Notes under the pieces: generated by a model | Told to the model about the DNA's origin: nothing | Seen by the model: only the letters and a program-made list of their open reading frames with translations | The model's database searches: none | Position numbers and translations under genes: made by a program | NCBI GenBank assembly: GCA_934281515.1 | Contig: CAKQXG010000058.1 | Span: 1-11,677, forward strand | Origin: an uncultured Clostridia bacterium | GTDB lineage: Bacteria > Bacillota > Clostridia > Christensenellales > CAG-314 | DNA: 11,677 nucleotides | Direction of reading: 5' to 3' | In this document: positions 1 to 6,106 of the stretch, piece after piece | Numbering within the stretch: the stretch's first letter is position 1 | Layout of the letters: every line of letters begins with the position of its first letter

Positions 1-510
1 CTGCTTCTCGGAACAGGTATTCGTGTCAGCGAGCTTGTCGGTATCGATATGGGCGATATCAACTTTGACGACCTTAGTTTTGTCGTCACGCGAAAAGGCG
101 GCGCACGAGTGATCCTTTACTTTTCCGAAGAAGTTGCCGGCTACCTGTACGACTACTACATTTTGCGAGAATCCAACGAGAAAGCCGCAGACACCGACGC
201 GCTGTTTTTGTCTCTGCAAAACAAACGCATTACCACTCGTGCGGTGGAAAACGTTGTAAAAAAATACAGCCGAGTTGCCGCTCCGCTTAAAAAAATTACT
301 CCACACAAACTGCGCTCCACATTCGGTACGCAACTCTACCGCGAGACGGGAGACATTTATGTTGTAGCATCCGTACTCGGTCACCGCGATGTAAACACAA
401 CCAAGAAACACTACGCCGCCATAACCGAGGACATACGCAGAAGCGCCTCGACAAAAGTGTCGTTGCGCACTACCGATAACAACAAAAAAGACGATGACAA
501 AGACGAGTAA
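1..510 (+). CDS. Tyrosine recombinase (XerC/XerD-like), C-terminal catalytic domain, 5' end outside window
   Basis: The frame is open from base 1, so the gene starts upstream of the window; about 169 C-terminal residues are visible. The complete tyrosine-recombinase active site can be read: the first Arg in LLLGTGIRVSEL (bases 1-36), the Lys in the TRKGG hairpin, HKLR (His and second Arg), LGHRDV (second His) and the nucleophile Tyr in KKHYAAI. Such enzymes cut and rejoin DNA through a 3'-phosphotyrosine. Xer proteins resolve chromosome dimers, while close relatives integrate mobile elements; the missing N-terminal domain prevents a choice between them. The C-terminal tail after the Tyr is charged and rich in Lys and Asp. 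The stop codon overlaps the proposed start of hflX by 17 bases, suggesting cotranscription. The housekeeping neighbours hflX and lexA favour a chromosomal Xer role, but that is inference. Confidence 0.9.
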   Translation: MLLGTGIRVSELVGIDMGDINFDDLSFVVTRKGGARVILYFSEEVAGYLYDYYILRESNEKAADTDALFLSLQNKRITTRAVENVVKKYSRVAAPLKKITPHKLRSTFGTQLYRETGDIYVVASVLGHRDVNTTKKHYAAITEDIRRSASTKVSLRTTDNNKKDDDKDE

Positions 511-1765
511 TGTATCAAAATTTTGTATACGTATACAAAAAATCGCGTTGATTTATTTAGAACTGCCGCAATGCGACAAGTCACGCGACATTGATGAACT
601 ACAGGGGCTGGCATCGACCGCCAATGCAGAAATCGTACTTACAATCGAACAAAAACGCACTTCTCCTGACCCTGTAACAATTGTCGGAAGTGGCAAACTG
701 GACGAGATAAAGGCTCAGATTGCATTGTTTGACGGCACCGATAACGAGATCGATCTTGTGCTGTTTTCCGTCAACCTGGGTGCCGCGCAACGTTCGGCAA
801 TCGAAAAGAAACTCGACAAACCAGTCATTGACCGTATCGACCTTATACTTGACATATTTGCTATGCACGCCACCACTGCCGAAGGCAAAACACAGGTGGA
901 ACTTGCGCAACTCTCCTACAGTTTTGCAACGCGCCCCGACAACAGCAAATTGTCTCGTCAAGGTGGCGGAATCGGCACACGAGGTCCCGGCGAAACCAAG
1001 CTGGAAACAAACAAGCGCGCCATACGTGATCGCATGCACAAGTTGCGCGTCGATTTGAAAGAGATCGCCGCTCGCCGTGACCTTACACGAAAACGCCGTA
1101 CCGCAAACAAAGCTTTTGTAGTCGCCCTTGTAGGTTACACAAATGCAGGCAAATCGACACTTTTCAATGCGCTTACCGACAACCGGGTATACGCCGACGA
1201 CAAACTGTTTGCAACGCTCGACACCACCGTGCGAAGAACAGAAATCGACGGTATGGAAGTGTTATTCAGCGACACTGTAGGTTTTATCGATAATTTGCCC
1301 CACGCGCTTGTCGACGCGTTTAAGTCTACGCTTGAAGAAACCAAGTATGCCGACCTTGTGTTGCATGTCATCGACGTTTCCGATCCGCATATGGACGTAC
1401 ACATGCATGTTACCGACGGAATACTTGCCGAGCTTGGCGTAACGTCGCCTGTCGTACGCGTATTCAACAAATGCGACAAGCCGCACCCGTATTTCAGTGG
1501 AGCCGAGTCGCAAGGCGTGTTGTTTGTATCCGCCCTGAACAAGGATGGATTAAGCAACATAAAAGCACTTGTTTCGGCACATCTGACTCTTTGTTACGCC
1601 ACTGTCAATCTTGCCGTTCCTTTTGCAGAGTGCGGTAAGGTGCTTGCCGAGCTTGGTGCAATCGACGCGACTTACGTACCCACCGACAGACAGGACTGTA
1701 TGGAAATCTCTGTCAAAATGCGCCGCAAGTATCTTGACAAATTTGTCGATTATCTTGTGCTTTGA
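494..1765 (+). CDS. hflX: GTPase HflX
   Basis: This 423-residue protein matches the HflX family over its whole length. HflX is a ribosome-binding GTPase that splits stalled or stressed 70S particles. An N-terminal HflX domain (about 15-200) carries the family signatures GSGKL (65-69), LILDIFA (117-123) and SRQGGGIGTRGPGETKLE (154-171), followed by a basic helix. The G domain follows: P-loop GYTNAGKS (214-221), switch-I region LFATLDTT, G3 DTVGF (260-264), G4 NKCD (325-328) and G5 SAL (346-348). The ATG at 494 lies inside the end of the recombinase gene and has no clear Shine-Dalgarno sequence, so translation may be coupled. The first 14 residues precede the usual family N-terminus, and the only other nearby start is TTG at 548. 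A 20-bp palindrome lies at 521-540, within codons 10-16. Confidence 0.95.
   Translation: MTKTSNVSKFCIRIQKIALIYLELPQCDKSRDIDELQGLASTANAEIVLTIEQKRTSPDPVTIVGSGKLDEIKAQIALFDGTDNEIDLVLFSVNLGAAQRSAIEKKLDKPVIDRIDLILDIFAMHATTAEGKTQVELAQLSYSFATRPDNSKLSRQGGGIGTRGPGETKLETNKRAIRDRMHKLRVDLKEIAARRDLTRKRRTANKAFVVALVGYTNAGKSTLFNALTDNRVYADDKLFATLDTTVRRTEIDGMEVLFSDTVGFIDNLPHALVDAFKSTLEETKYADLVLHVIDVSDPHMDVHMHVTDGILAELGVTSPVVRVFNKCDKPHPYFSGAESQGVLFVSALNKDGLSNIKALVSAHLTLCYATVNLAVPFAECGKVLAELGAIDATYVPTDRQDCMEISVKMRRKYLDKFVDYLVL
521..540. promoter_or_regulatory. Perfect 20-bp palindrome at the start of hflX
   Basis: TTTTGTATACGTATACAAAA equals its own reverse complement over 20 bases. It begins 11 bases after the recombinase stop and lies in the first codons of hflX if the ATG at 494 is used. 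It has no internal loop and is not G+C-rich, so it resembles a protein-binding dyad more than an RNA terminator. No promoter motif can be assigned confidently next to it. The regulatory role is inference. Confidence 0.45.
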
Positions 1766-1797
1766 TTGCAATTTACTTGCACAATTTTTAATTACTA

Positions 1798-1809
1798 GAA
1801 CGTTGGTTC
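1798..1809. promoter_or_regulatory. LexA (SOS) box upstream of lexA
   Basis: GAACGTTGGTTC matches the Gram-positive LexA operator core GAAC-N4-GTTC and is followed by G. It lies 7 bases upstream of the proposed -35 of the lexA promoter and 62 bases before the lexA ATG. LexA autoregulation through such a box is well established in Bacillota. No second GAAC-N4-GTTC site was found by eye in the window. Confidence 0.85.
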
Positions 1810-1816
1810 GATATGC

Positions 1817-1845
1817 TTGCTTAAGAAACAAAAATATGCTACAAT
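1817..1845 (+). promoter_or_regulatory. Sigma-A-type promoter of lexA
   Basis: TTGCTT (1817-1822) and TACAAT (1840-1845) are separated by 17 bases. The start codon is 26 bases further on. This gives lexA its own transcription start apart from hflX, next to the LexA box. Confidence 0.7.
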
Positions 1846-1871
1846 CCTTTTGACAATCTGCGAGGTGCAAT

Positions 1872-2483
1872 ATGCCAAAACTTAAACGCGAACGGGAAAG
1901 TATTCGGGACAAAATTTACAATTACATAGTCTGTTTTTCCGACGAAAACGGCTTCCCGCCCTCCGTCAGACAGATTGCAGAGCATTTCGACATCAAATCG
2001 ACCTCAACCGTGGCTTATCACCTTGACAAGTTGAAAGAAGCAGGCAAGATTTCCAATGTGCCTCATCAAAAACGCGCACTTGCAGTGTCAAATAAGCAAT
2101 CGGCAACTTCCGTTCCGCTGGTCGGTGATGTCAGCGCAGGTCAAGGCATACTAGCCTACCAGAACATAGAAGGACGTTACCCGTTGCCACAAGAGTTTTT
2201 CGGTGCCGACGATCTGTTTATGTTGCGTGTTTGCGGCAACAGCATGATAAAAGTCGGCATTTTAGACGGCGACTATGTTGTTGTCAGACGTACGCCGAAC
2301 GCAGATATTGGCGAAATTGCCGTTGCAATGTGGGATGAAGTCGCTTCGGTCAAGCGTATCGTCGCCAAGCAACCAAATCTTGTGCTTCACCCCGAAAACG
2401 ACGAAATGGAAGATATAATTGTTACTCCCGACAGCAACCCAAGCATACTTGGTAAGGTTGTCGGCGTAATACGCAGAATGTAA
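1872..2483 (+). CDS. lexA: SOS repressor LexA
   Basis: The 203-residue product has the normal LexA length and layout. An N-terminal winged helix-turn-helix (about 1-70) has the family motif GFPPSVRQIAEHF (27-39) and the recognition-helix segment STSTVAYHLDKL. The C-terminal S24 autoprotease domain has the Ala89-Gly90 cleavage site in DVSAGQ, nucleophile Ser124 in GNSM and general base Lys161 in SVKRI. LexA represses DNA-damage genes and cleaves itself when bound to RecA filaments. The ATG at 1872 is preceded by GAGGTG (1862-1867), a good ribosome-binding site although close at 4 bases. The gene has its own promoter and SOS box and ends at a hairpin terminator, so it is probably an autoregulated single-gene unit. 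Confidence 0.97.
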   Translation: MPKLKRERESIRDKIYNYIVCFSDENGFPPSVRQIAEHFDIKSTSTVAYHLDKLKEAGKISNVPHQKRALAVSNKQSATSVPLVGDVSAGQGILAYQNIEGRYPLPQEFFGADDLFMLRVCGNSMIKVGILDGDYVVVRRTPNADIGEIAVAMWDEVASVKRIVAKQPNLVLHPENDEMEDIIVTPDSNPSILGKVVGVIRRM

Positions 2484-2502
2484 TTTTTTTGATGTTTGTT
2501 TA

Positions 2503-2550
2503 CGAGAGAAAGAAACTTTTTCTGAGTTCTCTTTCTCCCGTTTTCCTATC
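2503..2550 (+). terminator. Hairpin terminator after lexA
   Basis: Arms 2503-2516 and 2526-2540 pair around a 9-base loop with one mismatch and one bulged base. T-rich runs follow (TTTT at 2541, then TTTTT at 2551). The hairpin starts 20 bases after the lexA stop. The stem is A/G against C/T rich and the T tract is interrupted, so strength is uncertain. Between here and 2700 the sequence is AT-rich with no gene I can support. Confidence 0.6.
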
Positions 2551-2675
2551 TTTTTAAAAATTTAACGTACTTTATTTGGTAATCGATGGTCGGATTGATA
2601 ACTGATAAAAAAAAGTAGTCAACGTATACTGTGACATTCAATTTATGGATTTAAACTGTAATTTGAGGTAACCTT

Positions 2676-2701
2676 TTCATGTACCCACTTCATGTACCCG
2701 C
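2676..2701. repeat. Two-copy 13-bp tandem repeat
   Basis: TTCATGTACCCAC and TTCATGTACCCGC are directly adjacent and differ at one base. They lie just past the 3' end of the minus-strand zincin gene. No function is evident. Confidence 0.6.
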
Positions 2702-2704
2702 TTT

Positions 2705-3481
2705 TTAAATCTCTAACAAAAAATCATATTGCTCCAGTTGACGTTTGTAATCGGCATAGTTTGGCAGATAATTTGACACGGCGTTCCAAAACCTGTTGTC
2801 ATGGTCTGGATATTTGAAGTGACAAAACGTATGCACTATCACATATCTACGCAACAAAGTCGGCAGTTGCACCACTCTGTAATCGATGCAAACCAATTTT
2901 TTTACAGCGTCACTACACTTCGTCCAACCGTCTTTCAATTCTCTGAAGTCTATCTTTTCCGGGCAAACCCCTGCTCGCGTTCCGAAATCGGACACTTCCG
3001 ATGACAAATACATACGCGCCATTCTTTTCAAAAACACTTTCAATGCTTTCAATCGTTCCGCCTTGTCCGAGTAAACATCCTCGTGTACGTAAATTTTGTT
3101 GTCGTCAATATGTGTTTTTGTCACAAGCGACGGACAAACGTCATACACTTCTCCGCATAACATCACCTTTTTGCCGTAAAACATACCTGCAGCAGTGTCG
3201 TCAAAACCGTCTTTATTCTCATTCATAGTCCTTGCGCATGCCGTCTCGACTTCGACTTTGCGCCCTGTTTCTCGTGACGATTTTGTGTTTTCCGTCGCGC
3301 ACTTTTCCGTTCCGGTTTTACAGGAAGTCTCGGCAATTCTGCCGTTCGTCCAATTGTTATCCTGCAAAATTTGCTTGATTTCTTTCAGCGACAGTAACCA
3401 ATTTGCCACGACGACGATTTTGTTGCCTTCCCTTTTGGCACGGAAAATATTTTTGATTGTACGATGAACTTCTACTTTCAT
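2705..3481 (-). CDS. YgjP/SprT-like zincin with HExxH changed to HTxxH (probable pseudoenzyme)
   Basis: The protein has 258 residues from the ATG at 3481; an in-frame TTG at 3499 would add six. Neither start has a good ribosome-binding site. The N-terminal part (VHRTIKNIFRAKREGNKIVVVANWLLSLKEI) and the C-terminal part (YVIVHTFCHFKYPDHDNRFWNAVSNYLPNY) match the two ends of the YgjP/DUF45 metallopeptidase family. The three zinc-ligand histidines are kept (217, 221 and 227), but the catalytic Glu of HExxH is Thr218 (codon ACG). The upstream family motif resembling RWGSC is degenerate (DGWTKCS). A hydrophilic stretch of about 50 residues (roughly 46-97), rich in Lys, Glu and Thr, sits between the family's usual N-terminal part and core. 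No signal peptide is seen. It is divergent from the PadR gene. Zinc binding without proteolysis is the likely state; its biological role is unknown. Confidence 0.72.
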   Translation of the reverse strand: MKVEVHRTIKNIFRAKREGNKIVVVANWLLSLKEIKQILQDNNWTNGRIAETSCKTGTEKCATENTKSSRETGRKVEVETACARTMNENKDGFDDTAAGMFYGKKVMLCGEVYDVCPSLVTKTHIDDNKIYVHEDVYSDKAERLKALKVFLKRMARMYLSSEVSDFGTRAGVCPEKIDFRELKDGWTKCSDAVKKLVCIDYRVVQLPTLLRRYVIVHTFCHFKYPDHDNRFWNAVSNYLPNYADYKRQLEQYDFLLEI

Positions 3482-3570
3482 AGCGTAATGATAAATCAAA
3501 CGATGTAAAGAATACTGAAATTTTTTGTAGAAATGTCCCTAAAAATAGCAAACGTGCAAAAATTTGCAGC

Positions 3571-3587
3571 ACTATGTCAGTAATAGT
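3571..3587. promoter_or_regulatory. Candidate operator dyad, copy 1 (ACTAT-N7-ATAGT)
   Basis: ACTATGTCAGTAATAGT is an inverted repeat with 5-bp arms and a 7-base centre. It ends 11 bases before the -35 of the padR-like promoter and lies 90 bases upstream of the zincin start. A site with 15 of 17 identical bases occurs at 8611-8627 in front of the cysteine desulfurase gene. The binding protein is unknown; the adjacent PadR protein is one candidate. Confidence 0.45.
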
Positions 3588-3598
3588 ACTCTATAATA

Positions 3599-3627
3599 TT
3601 GACTTTTTCGACATAATACGATACAAT
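3599..3627 (+). promoter_or_regulatory. Sigma-A-type promoter of the PadR-family gene
   Basis: TTGACT (3599-3604) and TACAAT (3622-3627) are spaced by 17 bases, close to the consensus. The ribosome-binding site AAGGAG (3642-3647) and the ATG at 3659 follow. Confidence 0.8.
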
Positions 3628-3658
3628 AAAACAAAACTACAAAGGAGAAAGCCGTTGC

Positions 3659-5131
3659 ATGAGTGGTGACTTCACCTTTTTAAAAGGCAACATCGAAACC
3701 ATCATACTTTGCTCGCTGTACAATCGCGACAAGTACGGATACGAAATTGCCAAAGACATCAAAGACCGCACAGAAAACGCCTACGAAATCAAACAGCCCA
3801 CACTCTATTCCTACCTTAAACGTTTGCAGGATGACGGACTGATCGAATCCTACTGGGGAACCGAATCCAACGGTGGTCGCAGAAGATACTACATGCTGAC
3901 CAAGTACGGTCGCCAAAGTTGCGTAAAGTTTATTTCGGAATGGGAGTTTCAACGCGGCGTGTTGAGCAATCTTGTCGACGGAACGGCAGACAGCACGGAC
4001 GTTTCGCAAGAAGACGTTACACCGCTATTCGGACGTCGCAGTCAAAAACGCCGTCGCAGTCCCGAGGAGGACGCACTTCAACGTCAGCAAGATATTGCAG
4101 GTATGTTGGATATGCTTGACGGGGGCGTTAGTCAATCCGATGAAAATCAGGATAACAGTGACCAACAGCAAGATACCGTTGTCGAAGAAGCACCTGAGAC
4201 CGATGATACTCAAGTCGTCGAAGATACCCCGTCGGATACTACCGAACAAAACGTTGCTACCGACGATATTGCAGACGATACCGTTGCCGCCACGCAGGCT
4301 GCGGAAAACGATGTTGTCGCCGATTTGACGGATGCAACTGCCACCACTGCGACTCAAACGGATCCCGAACCGCCCGTGGATGACGGCAACCCTATTCCGC
4401 CGCAAACATCAGTTGAGGACGCACGCTCAAGATTTGTATTCCGTCAGGACGATGCAGACTCTTTTATACAGGACTTTGACCGCCGCGCACAAGGCGCAAT
4501 GGGTACGGTTGCTCCGCAAGAGCCAAATTATCAGCACGTGTTGATGGGCGTTATCGGCAATCAACTCGATGATGCGTCGCAAGTTCAATCTGCCGCGCCC
4601 GATTTCGACACTATGGAAATCGACGGTCGCCCCGTACAATTGGAGCAAGTTGCCGATTCTCTTGCGCAGGAAGGTATCCGTTTGCGCATATACAACCACG
4701 CTACGGCCAACTACAAACCGAAGGCGCTTATGCCCGTTTCGAAGGTCGTTTGCACTTCGTCATGGATAACATATGCGTTTGCAGCTGTATTCTTCGGAAT
4801 TCTCATCGCATTGTCTGTACCCACAGCTAGTTGGTTGCCGTTTGTAATTACGTTGTCTGTCATTACGCTTGCACCCGTTACGCTGTCTGTAATTGCGTTT
4901 GTCGACAATTCTCGCAAAGATAAACCCGACTTCCCATACCGCACGGTTCAAATCGTCACACTGATACTTGCGTTTATCGTAGTGCTTGTGTCGTTGTCGG
5001 TCAACCTGTTCGGTAACATTCAGCTAGGCAACTTTGTGGAAGTCTCCACCAAGATACTTATCCCCACAGGCGTTGCAGTTTTGCCCGCGCTGTTCGTATT
5101 TGTATTTAACTACTTCTACAAAAAGTATTGA
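3659..5131 (+). CDS. PadR-family regulator with acidic linker and four C-terminal membrane segments
   Basis: The 490-residue protein begins with a PadR winged helix-turn-helix (about 8-105), including LCSLYNRDKYGYEIAKDI, PTLYSYLKRLQDDGLIESYW and the wing GGRRRYYMLTKYG. A basic patch (126-133) follows, then a low-complexity acidic linker rich in Asp, Thr, Val and Gln (about 155-250). A soluble stretch (about 251-360) precedes four hydrophobic segments near 366-387, 391-415, 428-451 and 464-486. Four spans put both ends on the same side, so the DNA-binding domain can be cytoplasmic while anchored in the membrane. Typical PadR proteins are soluble and only about 100-200 residues long. The gene has AAGGAG 11 bases before its ATG, a near-consensus promoter and a strong terminator, so it forms a single-gene unit. 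It is divergent from the zincin gene. PadR members often regulate adjacent genes and themselves; the target and signal here are not known. Confidence 0.88.
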   Translation: MSGDFTFLKGNIETIILCSLYNRDKYGYEIAKDIKDRTENAYEIKQPTLYSYLKRLQDDGLIESYWGTESNGGRRRYYMLTKYGRQSCVKFISEWEFQRGVLSNLVDGTADSTDVSQEDVTPLFGRRSQKRRRSPEEDALQRQQDIAGMLDMLDGGVSQSDENQDNSDQQQDTVVEEAPETDDTQVVEDTPSDTTEQNVATDDIADDTVAATQAAENDVVADLTDATATTATQTDPEPPVDDGNPIPPQTSVEDARSRFVFRQDDADSFIQDFDRRAQGAMGTVAPQEPNYQHVLMGVIGNQLDDASQVQSAAPDFDTMEIDGRPVQLEQVADSLAQEGIRLRIYNHATANYKPKALMPVSKVVCTSSWITYAFAAVFFGILIALSVPTASWLPFVITLSVITLAPVTLSVIAFVDNSRKDKPDFPYRTVQIVTLILAFIVVLVSLSVNLFGNIQLGNFVEVSTKILIPTGVAVLPALFVFVFNYFYKKY

Positions 5132-5151
5132 TAAATTTATCGGAAAACAAC

Positions 5152-5188
5152 AAAACGAGACCTTGCCGCAATGCTTGGTCTCGTTTTT
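5152..5188 (+). terminator. Rho-independent terminator after the PadR-family gene
   Basis: The perfect 11-bp arms AAAACGAGACC (5152-5162) and GGTCTCGTTTT (5177-5187) enclose a 14-base loop, with TTTTT at 5184-5188. It starts 20 bases after the stop codon. The sequence from here to 5283 holds no gene I can support. Confidence 0.9.
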
Positions 5189-5283
5189 GATTTCCATATT
5201 TTTAATTTGCTATCGCGTAACATCTTTGTACAAAACGGAGTGCAGCCGCCATATTGCGTTAGGTGGTCAAAGCAAATCCTAAC

Positions 5284-5793
5284 TTAATTGTTGTCCGCAC
5301 CGCTGTTTGTTGAGCTGTCGACAGGTTGTTGAGCCGCTTGTTTCTCTGCAATCAATTGCTTGTACGATGCCACTGCGCCTGTTGCAAGTTTATCGCAGCG
5401 TTCGTTCAGTTCCACGTCGGCATGCCCCTTTACTTTTACAAATGTCACGTCGTGTTTGCGCACTTCTATAAGCAACGCTTCCCAAAGGTCGACGTTTTTA
5501 ACAGCGTCTTTGGCAGAAGTTTTCCATCCGCGCGACTGCCATGATTCTATCCAATGCTTGTTAAAGGCATCGGCTATGTATTGAGAGTCGGTACAGACGT
5601 CCACTTGGCAAGGCTCTTTGAGCGCACGTAATCCTTGTATTACGGCAAACAGCTCCATGCGATTGTTTGTTGTGCTTTTATCGTAGCCAGACATTTCTTT
5701 TTTTATGTCCTTGTAGCACAGTACTACGCCCCAACCGCCTATTCCGGGGTTGCCCGAACAGGCTCCGTCGGTAAAAATCGTTACTTTTTTCAT
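5284..5793 (-). CDS. rnhA: Ribonuclease HI
   Basis: The 169-residue protein is an RNase HI, which cuts the RNA strand of RNA:DNA hybrids such as R-loops and primers. The metal-binding carboxylates are all present: Asp9 in FTDGACSGNPG, Glu47 in NRMELFAV, Asp69 in CTDSQY and Asp134 in NERCDKLA, together with His124 in KGHAD. The basic-handle region with Trp residues (HWIESWQSRGWKT) is also present, as in the E. coli form. A polar tail of about 20 residues follows the domain. The ATG at 5793 gives the standard N-terminus MKKVTIFTDG; GGAG lies about 16 bases upstream, which is long for a Shine-Dalgarno site. It is divergent from the tRNA-Trp gene. Confidence 0.96.
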   Translation of the reverse strand: MKKVTIFTDGACSGNPGIGGWGVVLCYKDIKKEMSGYDKSTTNNRMELFAVIQGLRALKEPCQVDVCTDSQYIADAFNKHWIESWQSRGWKTSAKDAVKNVDLWEALLIEVRKHDVTFVKVKGHADVELNERCDKLATGAVASYKQLIAEKQAAQQPVDSSTNSGADNN

Positions 5794-5813
5794 AAATTCA
5801 GGTACTTTTCTCC

Positions 5814-5827
5814 GTCAAATATTTGAC
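5814..5827. promoter_or_regulatory. 14-bp palindrome overlapping the tRNA-Trp -35
   Basis: GTCAAATATTTGAC is a perfect palindrome between the divergent rnhA and tRNA-Trp genes. It covers most of the tRNA -35 hexamer. It could be an operator, or it could arise because part of the -35 is mirrored by chance. Confidence 0.35.
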
Positions 5828-5851
5828 AATTCCGTCTATATTTACTATAAT
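5823..5851 (+). promoter_or_regulatory. Consensus sigma-A promoter of tRNA-Trp
   Basis: TTGACA (5823-5828) and TATAAT (5846-5851) are both perfect hexamers with the ideal 17-base spacer. The expected start of transcription is about 23 bases before the mature tRNA. Such a strong promoter is expected for a stable-RNA gene. Confidence 0.9.
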
Positions 5852-5880
5852 ATACTAGCGTTGAAAAACGAATTGAATAT

Positions 5881-5955
5881 AGGGGAGTGGCTCAACGGTA
5901 GAGCAACGGTCTCCAAAACCGTTGGTTGCGTGTTCGAATCGCGTCTCCCCTGCCA
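5881..5955 (+). tRNA. tRNA-Trp, anticodon CCA
   Basis: The cloverleaf folds fully. The acceptor stem is AGGGGAG with CTCCCCT. The D arm is GCTC with GAGC. The anticodon stem ACGGT/ACCGT holds the loop CTCCAAA, giving anticodon CCA. The T arm is GCGTG with loop TTCGAAT and CGCGT (two G-U pairs). Discriminator G and CCA are encoded at 5952-5955. The sequence resembles the Gram-positive tRNA-Trp known from Bacillus. It is a single-gene transcript with its own promoter and terminator. Its 3' end is duplicated downstream. Confidence 0.97.
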
Positions 5956-6026
5956 AATATGTTCCGATAGTTTATTGTCGGAACATATTTTTTTTATTAC
6001 AATGCAATGTCGCGATTCTCACACGC
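5939..6026 (+). repeat. Direct repeat copy 1: tRNA-Trp 3' end, terminator and flank
   Basis: These 88 bases recur at 6100-6187 with four differences, all transitions, at a constant offset of 161. The first 16 bases are the tRNA 3' end (TCGCGTCTCCCCTGCC); the rest is the terminator hairpin and about 30 bases beyond. Weaker similarity continues past the block to a shared GCGAAG. Confidence 0.92.
5955..5995 (+). terminator. Rho-independent terminator directly after tRNA-Trp
   Basis: Arms 5955-5967 (AAATATGTTCCGA) and 5978-5990 pair perfectly around a 10-base loop and run into eight T (5988-5995). The hairpin begins at the last base of the encoded CCA. Confidence 0.92.
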
Positions 6027-6041
6027 AACAAGTTGCTTTGT

Positions 6042-6106
6042 GACGCGAAGTCAAGCCTTCGCTATTCCGTCGCAAAGGACGAAGGACGCTCCTTACGCCT
6101 CGCGTC
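6042..6106. other. Hairpin-rich spacer between the tRNA repeats
   Basis: The spacer is bounded by an inverted repeat, GACGCG (6042-6047) and CGCGTC (6101-6106), whose right arm lies in repeat copy 2. Inside are GCGAAG/CTTCGC (6045-6050 with 6057-6062) and AAGGA/TCCTT (6082-6086 with 6090-6094). It bears no resemblance to the tRNA sequence at the same offset, so a simple 161-bp tandem duplication does not explain it. It could be a small insertion or palindromic repeat unit; no open frame is credible. Confidence 0.4.

Noticed and set aside
1..510. The recombinase as integrase of an element using the tRNA-Trp site
   Set aside because: It lies more than 5 kb away, among housekeeping genes, with no other mobile genes nearby. 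No sequence evidence links it to the tRNA repeat.
1766..1797. Possible terminator after hflX (TTGCAA-like arms before a T run)
   Set aside because: The arms are short and pair only with extra unpaired bases; hflX read-through into lexA cannot be excluded.
2664..2708. A 9-codon ORF (ATG at 2679, MYPLHVPAF) behind GAGGTAACC, resembling a leader peptide
   Set aside because: It overlaps the small 13-bp tandem repeat, leads into no plus-strand gene and has no attenuator-like structure. Probably chance.
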